NCBI GenBank assembly: GCA_944474755.1
Contig: OX104116.1
Span: forward strand, 10,915,547-10,979,546
DNA length: 64,000 nt
Origin: Limnoperna fortunei
Taxonomy: Eukaryota; Mollusca; Bivalvia; Mytilida; Modiolidae
Direction of reading: 5' to 3'
The position numbers and the translations under genes are program-made. This document shows, in pieces, positions 1 to 11,835 of this stretch. Positions within the stretch are counted from its first letter, which is position 1, and each line of letters begins with the position of its first letter. The notes under the pieces were generated by a model that saw only the letters and a list, made by a program, of their open reading frames with translations, did not search any database and had not been told where the DNA came from.

Positions 1-318
1 ACTGGGTGTATAGTACACATGTTTTGGTGTGTTTATGACTGGGTATATAGTACACATGTATTGGTTTGTTTTTGATTGGGTGTATAGTACACATGTATTG
101 GTGTGTTTATGACTGGGTGTATAGTACACATGTATTGGTGTGTTTATGACTGGGTGTATAGTACACATGTATTGGTGTGTTTATGACTGGGTGTATAGTA
201 CACATGTATTGGTGTGTTTATGACTGGGTATATAGTACACATGTATTGGTTTGTTTATGACTGGGTATATAGTACACATGTATTGGTGTGTTTATGACTG
301 GGTGTATAGTACACATGT
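1..318. repeat. 37-bp minisatellite, first block
   Basis: Eight to nine head-to-tail copies of a 37-bp unit containing GTATAGTACACATGTATTGG and GTGTGTTTATGACTGG. Copies differ by single bases. The block runs off the left edge of the window and stops abruptly at GTACACATGT next to unrelated sequence. Short open frames across it are a by-product of the unit and are not genes. Confidence 0.95.
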
Positions 319-1027
319 CACTCGGATCGCTCAAACACCTGGGATTTCTCGAACACCTATCAAAGTAAGGAACTTTCCCCCTATATAATCAATGTTAAAA
401 TTGCTTCGATTTCTTGAACACAGAATTCTGGAAAACTGTAACTAAATCAGCAGTCCCAATACTGAAAATCCATTGAAAAAAACCATGAATAACTCAAACT
501 AAAATTATTGATAGCATGCGTGACTAATTGGTCGTAAAAGGTGTAAAGATCGAAGCCATACCTGTAAAATGCAAAGCTTGATCTTTAATGATATAATCCC
601 TAATAATTAACCTAATGTCATCAATATGTATTTATGTAAGACTTTTTTTAGTCAAATTTGTTGAAATAGTTTTTAATTAATTAAAATATGCACCAATAAA
701 TTGCTATCAAATCTGAATCGAGGTCATTTACACAATTACGTAATGCAATAATACTTTTCAATCCTTGTGCACAAAATTAAACAATTAAATAAAAAAGTAA
801 ACATTTTTATTTCAATAAAAACGAAAATACATTCATGATTTAATTATATATGAAATGGAATGAAGAAACACAATTTTATTAATACACTGGGACACAGGAA
901 ATTAACTGATATATATAAACCGATATCGATTCTGGTTCACACATGAATCATTTCCAGAGATCACAAGCCCAGGTTTCTTGAACTATTTTTGTCGGCCCCT
1001 TCGAGTTCGAGCCATCGAAGTTCGACT
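319..1027. other. unique AT-rich segment splitting the 37-bp array
   Basis: About 705 bp of non-repetitive sequence separate two blocks of the same 37-bp unit. The motif TTTCTTGAAC or a close variant recurs near both ends and once inside. No convincing coding frame or clear terminal inverted repeat was seen. It is either an insertion into an older continuous array or a spacer left by local duplication. Confidence 0.5.
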
Positions 1028-1262
1028 GTACACATGTATTGGTGTGTTTATGACTGGGTATATAGTACACATGTATTGGTGTGTTTATGATGGTGTGAAG
1101 TACACATGTATTGGTGTGTTTATGACTGGGTGTATAGTACACATGTATTGGTGTGTTTATGACTGGGTGTATAGTACACATGTATTGGTGTGTTTATGAC
1201 TGGGTGTATAATACACATGTATTTGTGTGTTTATAACTGGGTGTGTAGTACACATGTAGTGG
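1028..1262. repeat. 37-bp minisatellite, second block
   Basis: Six to seven further copies of the 37-bp unit present at 1-318, in the same orientation, with one shortened copy near 1088-1100. The last copies are more diverged, fading into unique sequence near 1262. Confidence 0.93.
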
Positions 1263-2519
1263 TATGTTTGTTTTATGATAATTGAATTGTGAATAATACA
1301 AATCAATGGTGCCTGTGAATAGTATATGAACAGGAATACAATGTATAAATAAATTTGTTTTTCTTCACAGCATATTTCTTCACAATCTTCATTAACAAAT
1401 TCCAGTGGAAAGAAATGTATTTCTTAAAATAATTAGTATAGAATGTTATCTACTTCTTTAAAAAATGGTTTTAATCCATTGTTTTTGTAAAAAAATTTAT
1501 TATTATTATTATATTTAAAAACATTGACTGATGTTTATTTGTGTCGTTATATATGCAAATAACTACACGTCAGTTCATTTACATATGACATATTAATTAA
1601 AAAGGACTTGCTTTGAAATCGTTTAATTTTGTGGGAACTAATATTTATGGTTTTATAAGATGTGTTGAGTAGACTGCTTTTTTTTCATTTGTTCATAACA
1701 GTTAGTAACAGCGAAAAATATTTTATTCTGTAATGAAAATTCTGGTTTGCCTGTCCACATGAAACTCAATAAATATTATTGAATCATATGTAAATGTGGA
1801 CAAAATCACATGCTAAGTGTGTTGTAGACATTCTTATTCATTTCATATCTATTTGCAACTGACATATTGTACTTGTTTTGTGTTTACCTCTTTCTATTGT
1901 TGACAAACATTCCTCTGCTCAATGTCCACTTATTTATTGTTTTGTTTGTTGATGTTATATTTTGTAAGCAATTGCCAAGCTAGACCATGAGATGCTAGTA
2001 TTTATTATTATTATTAATATTATCACAAATGCCACATTGAAATTTTCTATAAAAATGAGAATGTCACTTCAATAAATGGTGATTTAAATTTGTTGTTGAT
2101 TCCAGTTTTGTTATTATTGGAAACTTATATGGAAAGAAACATGCATTTGAAATTGTTTTGTTTACATTGAATCTTGTTCTTCTGTTTTGTTAGTTTTATT
2201 AATTGTATAAAATATACATCAGATTTGAAGGATGAGTTATGGCTACTCAAAATTGGAAATATGGTAGAAATGATGTCTTTTACTTTGAAATAACAACAAT
2301 GCATAATTTGTTTAGCCGCATTAAGCAAAACAAAGCTTCCATGGGACTTTCATTCCACTTTATCAGATTAATGCAAACTGAAAGTATTATGTCCTCTTCA
2401 TTTAATGTTACCAGCATTTTCGACACCTGTGTGTTCAAAGCTGACTTATCACAAGGTGTGCTTAATGGGGATTTAAACCTGGTTCTGCACCCTCACCAAA
2501 CAGTGTGAAGCCACTATTG
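1263..2519. other. AT-rich intergenic sequence, no gene seen
   Basis: Low-complexity AT-rich DNA with short ATT runs (about 1498-1512 and 2001-2018). An 89-codon open frame at 2239-2508 has no recognisable domain, no splice context and runs into the next minisatellite, so I do not call it a gene. Confidence 0.5.
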
Positions 2520-3853
2520 GGTCCTTAGCTGGTTCTCCCTGTTCTGCTCCCTACCCCAACAGTTTGGTGCCATTGTTGGGGTCCTCACCTGATTCTCCCA
2601 GGCTCTGCTCCCTATCCCCAACAATTTGGGACCACTGTGAGGGCCTCACTTGGTTCTCCCAGGCTCTTCTCCCTTCCCAACAATTAGGTACCATTGCTGG
2701 GGTTTTCACTTGGTTCTCTATGGTTATGCTCCCTACCACAACAATTTGGTGTCATTCTTGGGGTCCTCACTTGGTCTCCCAGGTTCTGCTCTCTCCCCAT
2801 CAATTTGGGGCCATTTGTGGGGTCCGTAACTTGTTCTCCCAGGTTCTGCTCCAACAATTTGGTGTTATTGTTGGGGTCCTCACCTGGTTCGGTTCTCCCA
2901 GGTTCTGCTACCTTCCTTAACAATTTGGTGTCATTGTTGGGGTCCTCACTTGGTTCTCCCAGGTTCTGCTCCCACCCCCAACAATTTGGTGTCACTGTTG
3001 GGGTCCTCACTTGGTTCTCCCTTGTTCTGCCCCTCCCCCAACAATTTGGTGTCATTGCTTTGTCTTTTCCTGGTTCTGCTTCATCCCCAAATGATTTGGT
3101 GCCATTGTTGCAGTGCTCACTTGGTTCTTTTAGGCTCTGCCCACCTCCCCCCTCTGCGGCCCCAACAATTTGGTGTTATTGTTGAAGTCCTCACCTGGTT
3201 CTCCCAGGTTCTTCTCCCTCTCCCCAACAATTTGGTGTCATTAGTGGGGTCCTCGCCTGGTTCTGCCCCTCCCCCATCAATTTGGTGCCATTGTTGGCTC
3301 CTTACCTGGTTCTCCACCCTTCCCCAACAATTTGGTGTCATTGTTGGGGTCCTCACTTGGTTCTCCCAGGTTTTGCTCCCTTCCCTAACAATTTGGTGCC
3401 ACTGTTGGGGTCCTCACATGGATCTGCTCCCCCCAACAATTAGGCATCATTGTTAAGGGTTCTCACCTGGTTCTCCCTTGTTCTGCCCCTCCCCTAACAA
3501 TTTGGTGTCATTGATTTGTCTTCTCCTGGTTTTCCCAGGTTCTGCTTCCTTCCCCAACGATTTGGTGCCATTGTTGAAGTCCTCACCTGGTTCTCCCAGG
3601 TTCTGCTCCCTCTCGCCAACAATTTGGAGCCATTAGTGGGGTCCTCACCTGGTTCTGCCCCTCCCCCAACAATTTGGTGCCATTGGTGGGGTTCTCACCT
3701 GGTTCTCCCAGGCTCTGCTTCCTCTCACAACAATTTGGAGCCATTAGTGGGGTCCTCGCCTGGTTCTGCCCCTCCCCCAACAATTTGGTGCCATTGTTGG
3801 GGTCCTCACCTGGTTCTCCCAGGTTCTGCTCCCCTCCCAAAAACTATTTGGTG
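2520..3853. repeat. ~60-bp minisatellite (CAACAATTTGGTG type)
   Basis: About 22 degenerate copies of a unit of about 60 bp, recognisable by CAACAATTTGGTG, GTTGGGGTCCTCAC and TGGTTCTCCCAGGTTCTGC. Some copies are shortened to ~45 bp and some lengthened. The block is much richer in G+C than its surroundings and strand-asymmetric (T and C rich on the plus strand), which keeps both strands open for over 100 codons. The repeat structure, not selection on a protein, explains those frames. Confidence 0.93.
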
Positions 3854-4373
3854 CTATAATATATAAAATTTTTATAAGTGGTATAAAACCATGACTAAAT
3901 AAACAAAAATCAAATACCAAAGAATCGGTATGAATTTCCAATATGTTTGTTGTTTAACTGTGGAATAAGGTTTCAGAGGTCTTTCCTTTTCTAACAATAC
4001 CATATTACTGACATGAAGTAATTCTTTTACAAAACCAATAAAAATTCCTATAAACTTAAGTAGTATAAATAAGTACTTGAAACTTACAACTATACAGTTA
4101 CACCATCAAATAAAACACCACTGTTTAAAAAATGTTGTATTGGTTACTCCTCTTCAGTAATATAGTTTATGGGTAAAATTTAAATTGACGTCATGTTAAT
4201 AAAGAGATTTTAACAAAGAAAATCATTTCATTGTGGTATTATGCCCCTTGTATTGATGGAATCAAAAGACCAGTTAGCCAGTGGGTGGAGCTAACATCAT
4301 TAAAATAGTCGAAGAATAACTGGATGATCTTGGCACTTTTCAATAGTTATATCATTCAAGTTTATTACAGGGA
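3854..4373. other. intergenic, no feature seen
   Basis: AT-rich sequence between a minisatellite and a SINE. No open frame of note, no recognisable repeat. Confidence 0.5.
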
Positions 4374-4622
4374 CTCGTGGACAAATGGTTAATGTTGTTT
4401 GTCCACTATTGATCAAATGGTCTGTCAACACTGAGGTTGCAGGTTTGAGCCTCACTGTGGGCAGTGTGCACTTAACTCCAATCTTAATTCACAAGGTTTG
4501 CCAGTTTTCCTACGAGGGTGGGAGTTTTTTCTGGATACTTGGGCTTCCTCCCCTAATAAAAAATGAATGCCATGATATAGCAGAAAAATAGCTGAAAGTG
4601 GCGTTAAATACTGTTAAAAAAA
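4374..4622 (+). mobile_element. tRNA-derived SINE (mollusc type), near full length
   Basis: Near-complete copy of a SINE found at least four times in this window. The head is tRNA-like, with a degenerate B box (GCAGGTTTGAGCC). It is followed by a conserved core (CCAGTTTTCCTACG, GGCTTCCTCCCC) and a tail ending in GCTGAAAGTGGCGTTAAA and an A-rich run. RNA polymerase III would transcribe such an element and a LINE would mobilise it. This head-core-tail layout resembles the V- and Meta-domain SINEs described from bivalves; the exact family needs a database comparison. Confidence 0.85.
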
Positions 4623-5704
4623 ACAATCAAATTTATAACAATAACATGTACTGCAATATGTCAGAGTGATAATAAATTGAGTTCTGTGTTTATTGTTATT
4701 GTTAAAGTAACATTTTTCTTTAATTTATATATATCTTGTAAGCCAATTTTAGATTATCAATGATTATTAGATGAAATTTATTTTAAAAATAACAGAAAAC
4801 ATTCAGAGTAATAATAACTTAATATTATATAAATACAGATTCTAGCTGATGGCAAATTTGAATTTAAGGTTCATGTATTGGTTCTAGGATTTTTTTTAAA
4901 ACTTTGAATAAGTTTACCAATTTAAACATCACAAAACATTTACAAAATTCTTAGCATAATTTACAAAACTATATAAACATCAATATCTAGCCTGGAAAAT
5001 CTAAAAGTTCAATATTCACAACGTTAATACACCCATAAATTTTATGATAACCCTATAATAATATAATATTTTCAAGTGGACACATTTTCTTTATACAATG
5101 TATTAATAAATTGATTTACAATATGTGCACCTTCTGTTACCTTCTAGGAGAAGATTTATAGATTATTAAGCAAGTATTTTGTACAATGTGTACACTTTAA
5201 TTTCTGACTTTAATGATCAAATAAAGAAGCATGGTTGAACAAGTGAGGAAATTGATTCTATAGGAATACAAAAACCTGAGACTCAGAATAATCTCTCAAT
5301 GCTTGCACATAATTATAATGTAAATAGTTTAATAGTTTCTCCACATAAATTTATTTCTCAATTTGCATTTTGTTATTGTGAACAACACTTTCAGTAGGCT
5401 GAATTTTACTGCCATTATAATCCAAAGTTTTGTGATTTGTCGGATTAACCTGCCAAAAAAAGCAAGGGTACAAATTATTTGTTCTACACTTTCAGATGTT
5501 TTTGAAGCTGGATGTGATCAAGCCTCTAATCTTAAAAATCTTGAACAAAGACTTGAAATTTATAATAAAAAAAAAATTATTGGTTAGTAACCCATATTTG
5601 ATTTAATCAAAGTTTAAAGGAAATATAGTAAACTAAAATTCTAATACTCTAAATACCATAATGTGTCTAGACTATGCCCAATAACATAAATACTATTTAC
5701 ATGA
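4623..5704. other. AT-rich intergenic sequence, no gene seen
   Basis: Over 1 kb of AT-rich DNA. A 74-codon frame at 5363-5587 has no identifiable domain and ends in an A-rich stretch, so it is not supported as a gene. Confidence 0.5.
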
Positions 5705-7613
5705 TATGTTATACAAGACGGTCCGAAACTATTGTCTCACTGACTGTACATATTATAACTGAGAGTTAAGGTACTGTCACACCATTTATACATGTTATAC
5801 CAGACACCCTAAAGGTACTGCTCCACTGCATGTACATGTTTAAGAGAGTCTAAAGGTACTGCTCCACTGCTTGTACATGTTTAAGAGAGTCTAAAGGTAC
5901 TGCTCCACTGCATGTACATGTTTAAGAGAGTCTAAAGGTACTGCTCCACTGCATGTACATGTTTAAGAGAGTCTAAAGGTACTGCTCCACTGCTTGTACA
6001 TGTTTAAGAGAGTCTAAAGGTACTACTCCACTGCATGTACATGTTTAAGAGAGTCTAAAGGTACTGCTCCACTGCATGTACATGTTTAAGAGAGTCTAAA
6101 GGTACTACTCCACTGCATGTACATGTTTAAGAGAGTCTAAAGGTACTACTCCACTGCATGTACATGTTTAAGAGAGTCTAAAGGTACTGTCCCACTACAT
6201 GTACATGTTTAAGAGAGTCTAAAGGTACTGCTCCACTGCATGTACATGTTTAAGAGAGTCTAAAGGTACTACTCCACTGCATGTACATGTTTAAGAGAGT
6301 CAAAAGGTACTGCTCCACTGCATGTACATGTTTAAGAGAGTCTAAAGGTACTGCTCCACTGCATGTACATGTTTAAGAGAGTCTAAAGGTACTGCTCCAC
6401 TGCTTGTACATGTTTAAGAGAGTCTAAAGGTACTGCTCCACTGCATGTACATGTTTAAGAGAGTCTAAAGGTACTGCTCCACTGCATGTACATGTTTAAG
6501 AGAGTCTAAAGGTACTGCTCCACTGCATGTACATGTTTAAGAGAGTCTAAAGGTACTGTCCCACTGCATGTACATGTTTAAGAGAGTCTAAAGGTACTGC
6601 TCCACTGCATGTACATGTTTAAGAGAGTCTAAAGGTACTACTCCACTGCATGTACATGTTTATGAGAGTCTAAAGGTACTGCTCCACTGCTTGTACATGT
6701 TTAAGAGAGTCTAAAGGTACTGTCCCACTGCATGTACATGTTTAAGAGAGTCTAAAGGTACTGCTCCACTGCATGTACATGTTTAAGAGAGTCTAAAGGT
6801 ACTACTCCACTGCATGTACATGTTTAAGAGAGTCTAAAGGTACTGCTCCACTGCATGTACATGTTTAAGAGAGTCTAAAGGTACTGCTCCACTGCATGTA
6901 CATGTTTAAGAGAGTCTAAAGGTACTGCTCCACTGCATGTACATGTTTAAGAGAGTCTAAAGGTACTGTCCCACTACATGTACATGATTAAGAGAGTCTA
7001 AAGGTACTGCTCCACTGCATGTACATGTTTAAGAGAGTCTAAAGGTACTGCTCCACTGCTTGTACAAGTTTAAGAGAGTCTAAAGGTACTGTCCCACTGC
7101 TTGTACATGTTTAAGAGAGTCTAAAGGTACTGCTCCACTGCATGTACATGTTTAAGAGAGTCTAAAGGTACTGCTCCACTGCTTGTACATGTTTAAGAGA
7201 GTCTAAAGGTACTGTCCCACTGCATGTACATGTTTAAGAGAGTCTAAAGGTACTGCTCCACTGCATGTACATGTTTTTAGAGAGTCTAAAGGTAATGTCC
7301 CACTGCATGTACATGTTTAAGAGAGTCTAAAGGTACTGCTCCACTGCTTGTACATGTTTAAGAGAGTCTAAAGGTACTGTCCCACTGCATGTACATGTTT
7401 AAGAGAGTCTAAAGGTACTGCTCCACTGCATGTACATGTTTTTAGAGAGTCTAAAGGTACTGCTCCACTGCTTGTACATGTTTAAGAGAGTCTAAAGGTA
7501 CTGTTCCACTGCTTGTACATGTTTAAGAGAGTCTAAAGGTACTGCTCCACTGCATGTACATGTTTAAGAGAGTCTAAAGGTACTGCTCCACTGCTTGTAC
7601 ATGTTATACTAGT
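5705..7613. repeat. 41-bp minisatellite, ~45 copies
   Basis: A long head-to-tail array with unit 41 bp: TCTAAAGGTACTGCTCCACT followed by GCATGTACATGTTTAAGAGAG. Copies are very alike, differing mainly at CATG/CTTG and CTCC/TCCC, with two copies carrying TTTTAGAG. The first copies (5705-5800) and the last (7600-7660) are diverged and carry the variant GTTATACCAGACA found in the arrays at 8.5-11.8 kb, so all belong to one family. Confidence 0.97.
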
Positions 7614-8067
7614 CAGAAGAAAAGTATTGCCCCTCTGCTTGTACATGTTATACCAGACACCCTAAAAAACAAACTTTAATATTGAAAGTTATTTTTGAAA
7701 ACTAGATTTATGTTGAACATTTCGCAAATTAAAGGGTATATGTAATGATATTTTATCATTTTTTATTTCAATTTACAAAAAATATTGGTGAGGTTTTTGG
7801 TACCACTTGCTATGCCTATGATTTAAATGCCAGCTAGAGTGCAACTGTAAATTGCAAAAATGATCACCAAGGCAAGGCCTATGAATCATAACTTAGTCTA
7901 AACTTGTCAAATGACTTTTTATAGGAGTTATTTCTCTTGATGATGAATTCAAACTAAATAATGTTTATTTATAGCATATAAATGATTTTTTGACAAACAG
8001 GATTTTGTATCTAATTTGCAAGTCGGTATAGGTAACGTCTTTCAAACAGATTTATCAGTCTTTATAA
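7614..8067. other. spacer inside minisatellite field, no gene seen
   Basis: After two degenerate copies of the minisatellite (to about 7665) comes about 400 bp of AT-rich single-copy sequence leading into the hairpin MITE. No coding potential is visible. Confidence 0.5.
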
Positions 8068-8345
8068 ATTATTTACGTTTTTTGAAACGAGATGCATTTT
8101 CTCGTCGTATCTCATCGAAGGGCGACAGCCCTGAGATGAGATGGCGAGAAAATGCATCTCGTTTCAAAAACGTAAATAATTTGTTTATCGCTGTTTTGTA
8201 ACATTGTGACGTCACAGTGTTTACTCAACGACGTCTTGACAGCGAGCTGAGATGGGCCTATCTCACGCTAGTAGAGTGAGATGGAAAAATATCGCACATA
8301 AAGAACAAAGGAAAATACTGCAAAATAGCGATAATAATTATTATC
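8068..8345 (+). mobile_element. palindromic (hairpin) MITE, copy 1
   Basis: A ~275-bp non-coding element whose first part is a near-perfect palindrome (8071-8177): ATTTACGTTTTTTGAAACG on the left is mirrored by CGTTTCAAAAACGTAAAT on the right, with a short GGGCGACAGCCC loop. The second part includes TTGTGACGTCACAGTG and CATCTCACTCTACTAG in complement. A second copy lies in the opposite orientation at 62762-63030. It encodes nothing and would depend on a transposase from elsewhere. Confidence 0.85.
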
Positions 8346-8997
8346 TCCCTTCTCGAATCTCCCAACAGATGGCGTTTACTCCATTGTATTACAGCTACAT
8401 AAGCTTTGCACAATTGGGCACGTGCATTAGGATTAGATAGTTTTAAGTTATGTTAAAAATTTAGGTCTATAACAGCTTGAGTGTTTCACTACTAGTACAT
8501 ATTAAATCAGACAGCTTCAAGGTACTTTCCTACTGCAAGTTCATATTATACCATACAATCAATAGGTTCTGCTCCACTGCTTGAACATGTTATCAGAGAG
8601 CCTGAAGGTACTGTCCACCACTTGCTTGTACATGTAAGATCTGCATTATGCTTGTACATTTTATACTAGACAGTCAAAAGGTACTGTCCACCACTTGTAC
8701 ATGTTAAACCAGACAGGCATAAGGTAATGTCCCACATCTTGTACATGTTAAACCAGACATGCATAAGGTAATGTCCCACTAGTACATGTTATAAGATAAT
8801 TTAAAAGTCATGTGTGTTCCAGATAAGCAATAACATGCTGCTATGAGCCTCTAGTACATGTTATACCAGACATTTTAAAGGTATTGCCCCACTGCTGTGC
8901 ATACAATACCATACACACTTAAAGCACTGCTCCACTGCTTTTACATGTTAAACCCAACAGCATGAAATGGTCCACAACTTGTACATTATACCAGTTA
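8346..8997. repeat. diverged minisatellite copies (41-43-bp family)
   Basis: From about 8470 the motif AAGGTACTGTCC-CAC-TTGTACATGTTATACCAGACAG recurs about ten times with heavy divergence and indels. These copies look like the decayed edge of the array that follows. Confidence 0.75.
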
Positions 8998-10784
8998 AGT
9001 TACTCCCAGACTGCTAGAACATGTTATACCAGACAGCCTCAAAGTGTACATGTTATACCAGACAGCCTCAAAGTGTACATGTTATACCAGACAGCCTCAA
9101 AGTGTACATGTTATACCAGGCAGCCTCAAAGTACTGTCCACCAATTGTACATGTTATACCAGACAGCCTCAAAGTGTAAATGTTATACCAGGCAGCCTCA
9201 AAGTACTGTCCACCAATTGTACATGTTATACCAGACAGCCTCAAAGTGTACATGTTATACCAGACAACCTCAAAGTGTACATGTTATACCAGGCAGCCTC
9301 AAAGTGTACATGTTATACCAGACAACCTCAAAGTGTACATGTTATACCAGACAGCCTCAAAGTGTACATGTTATACCAGACAACCTCAAAGTGTACATGT
9401 TATACCAGACAGCCTCAAAGTGTACATGTTATACCAGACAGCCTCAAAGTGTACATGTTATACCAGGCAGCCTCAAAGTACTGTCCACCAATTGTACATG
9501 TTATACCAAACAGCCTCAAAGTGTACATGTTATACCAGGCAGCCTCAAAGTACTGTCCACCAATTGTACATGTTATACCAGACAGCCTCAAAGTGTACAT
9601 GTTATACCAGGCAACCTCAAAGTGTACATGTTATACCAGACAGCCTCAAAGTGTACATGTTATACCAGCAGCCTCAAAGTACTGTCCACCAATTGTACAT
9701 GTTATACCAAACAGCCTCAAAGTGTACATGTTATACCAGACAGCCTCAAAGTACTGTCCACAAATTGTACATGTTATACCAGACAGCCTCAAAGTGAACA
9801 TGTTATACCAGACAGCCTCAAAGTGTACATGTTATACCAGACAGCCTCAAAGTGTACATGTTATACCAGACAACCTCAAAGTGTACATGTTATACCAAAC
9901 AGCCTCAAAGTGTACATGTTATACCAGACAGCCTCAAAGTACTGTCCACTAATTGTACATGTTATACCAGACAGCCTCAAAGTGTACATGTTATACCAGA
10001 CAGCCTCAAAGTGTACATGTTATACCAGACAGCCTCAAAGTGTACATGTTATACCAGGCAGCCTCAAAGTGTTCATGTTATACCAGGCAGCCTCAAAGTA
10101 CTGTCCACCAATTGTACATGTTATACCAGACAGCCTCAAAGTGTACATGTTATACCAGACAGCCTCAAAGTGTACATGTTATACCAGACAGCCTCAAAGT
10201 GTACATGTTATACCAGACAGCCTCAAAGTGTACATGTTATACCAGCAGCCTCAAAGTACTGTCCACCAATTGTACATGTTATACCAGACAGCCTCAAAGT
10301 GTACATGTTATACCAGACAGCCTCAAAGTGTACATGTTATACCAGACAGCCTCAAAGTGTACATGTTATACCAGGCAGCCTCAAATACTGTCCACCAATT
10401 GTACATGTTATACCAGACAGCCTCAAAGTGTACATGTTATACCAGACAGCCTCAAAGTGTACATGTTATACCAGACAGCCTCAAAGTACTGTCCACCAAT
10501 TTTACATGTTATACCAAACAGCCTCAAAGTGTACATGTTATACCAGACAGCCTCAAAGTACTGTCCACCAATTTTACATGTTATACCAGACAGCCTCAAA
10601 GTGAACATGTTATACCAGACAGCCTCAAAGTGAACATGTTATACCAGACAGCCTCAAAGTGTACATGTTATACCAGACAGCCTCAAAGTGTACATGTTAT
10701 ACCAGACAGCCTCAAAGTGTACATGTTATACCAGACAGCCTCAAAGTACTGAGCACCAATTGTACGTTATACCAGACAGCCAAA
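8998..10784. repeat. 29-bp / 43-bp minisatellite array
   Basis: A 1.8-kb array built from two interchangeable units. The short one is 29 bp (CAGCCTCAAAGTGTACATG then TTATACCAGA). The long one is 43 bp and is the same sequence with 14 bp more (ACTGTCCACCAATT) after CAAAGT. Short units are in the majority; long units recur about every 3-6 units. Because 29 is not divisible by 3 and the unit has no stop in any forward frame, all three plus frames stay open for hundreds of codons (one of 596). These frames translate the repeat and have no protein support. Confidence 0.97.
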
Positions 10785-10791
10785 AGGAACT

Positions 10792-11383
10792 TACGGTGGC
10801 ATATATCTGCCCCTACTTGTCACATTATTAAGTCAACATATTTTGTGAAATAAGTCGACTTGTCACTTAAGTCTACTTGTCATATATTTTAGAAAACTTG
10901 TCAGATAATAATGTTATAAATTTTTTAAGAAAAATTAACCATATTTTGTGTTTTTGCCATTTACATGCCATACATAAGTTGACATAACTATCTGACAAGT
11001 AGACTTGTGTATCCGACAAGTTGACTTATTTATCTGGCATGTGAACTTAATTATCTGACAAAATAGACTTATTTATCTAACAAGTCAACTTGTCAGATAA
11101 TAATGTCAACAGGCAGATAAATAAGTCTACTTGTCAGTTAACTAATTTCACATGTCAGATAATTATGTCAACTTGTCAGATAATTAAGTCTACTTGTCAG
11201 ATAATTATGTCAACTTCTGTATGGCATGAAAACAACAAAAACTCAAAAAACGTCTTTCTTTTCTTAAAAATATTAGCACTTTATTATGTTAAAAAGTTTA
11301 CCTTAATATGTGACAAGTAGACTTATTTCACAAATTATGTAGACTTAGTTATGGGACAAGTAGGGGCAGATATATGCCACCAT
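10792..11383. mobile_element. TIR element (MITE) inserted in the minisatellite
   Basis: 592-bp element with long inverted ends: the left end starts TACGGTGGCATATATCTGCC and the right end, read in reverse, starts ATGGTGGCATATATCTGCC; similarity extends about 90 bp. It is flanked by AGGAACT on both sides (10785-10791 and 11384-11390), a 7-bp target site duplication inside a minisatellite unit. The interior is made of ~22-bp motifs of the type ACTTGTCAGATAATTAAGTC in both orientations. No coding capacity. Confidence 0.88.
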
Positions 11384-11835
11384 AGGAACTGTCCCACTAC
11401 TAGTATATGTTATATCTGACAGTCAAAAGGTACTGTCCTAAAACTAGTACATGTCATTCATACCCGACAGCCAAAAGGTACTGCCTCGCTGCTTGTATGT
11501 AAAACCAGACACATAAAAGGTACTGCTCCACTGCAAGTACATGTCTAACAGCTAAAGGTACTGTTCCACTACTAGTTTGTGTTAAACCAAAACCGACCAA
11601 ATATTAATCGAAAGCCCAAGTAAATCAATTTTTACGAGCCCCTGTGGTTAAACCACAGAGCCTCAAGATACTGCCCTACTACTTGTTTGTGTTAAACCAC
11701 AGAGCATCATGGTACTGTCCCACTACTTATACATGCTGCACCCTGCTACAGGGACATTATAAACTTGATATGCCAGCCTAAAGGTACTTCTCCACTGCTA
11801 GTACATGTTATAACACAGTCAAAAGGTGATTTATT
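11384..11835. repeat. diverged minisatellite copies, right edge
   Basis: Continuation of the field beyond the inserted element: about ten diverged copies carrying AAAGGTACTG-CCACTAC-AGTACATGTTA. They decay into unique sequence near 11835. Confidence 0.75.

Noticed and set aside
2564..3866. Open frames of 116-168 codons on both strands
   Set aside because: By-products of the T/C-rich ~60-bp minisatellite.
5705..7613. Possible CRISPR-like array (regular 41-bp spacing)
   Set aside because: The whole unit is conserved with no variable spacers, and the genome is eukaryotic; it is a minisatellite.
8962..10752. 596-codon open frame and overlapping frames of 302, 250, 226 and 205 codons
   Set aside because: They translate the 29/43-bp minisatellite in each frame; there is no start context, no domain and no codon-position bias.
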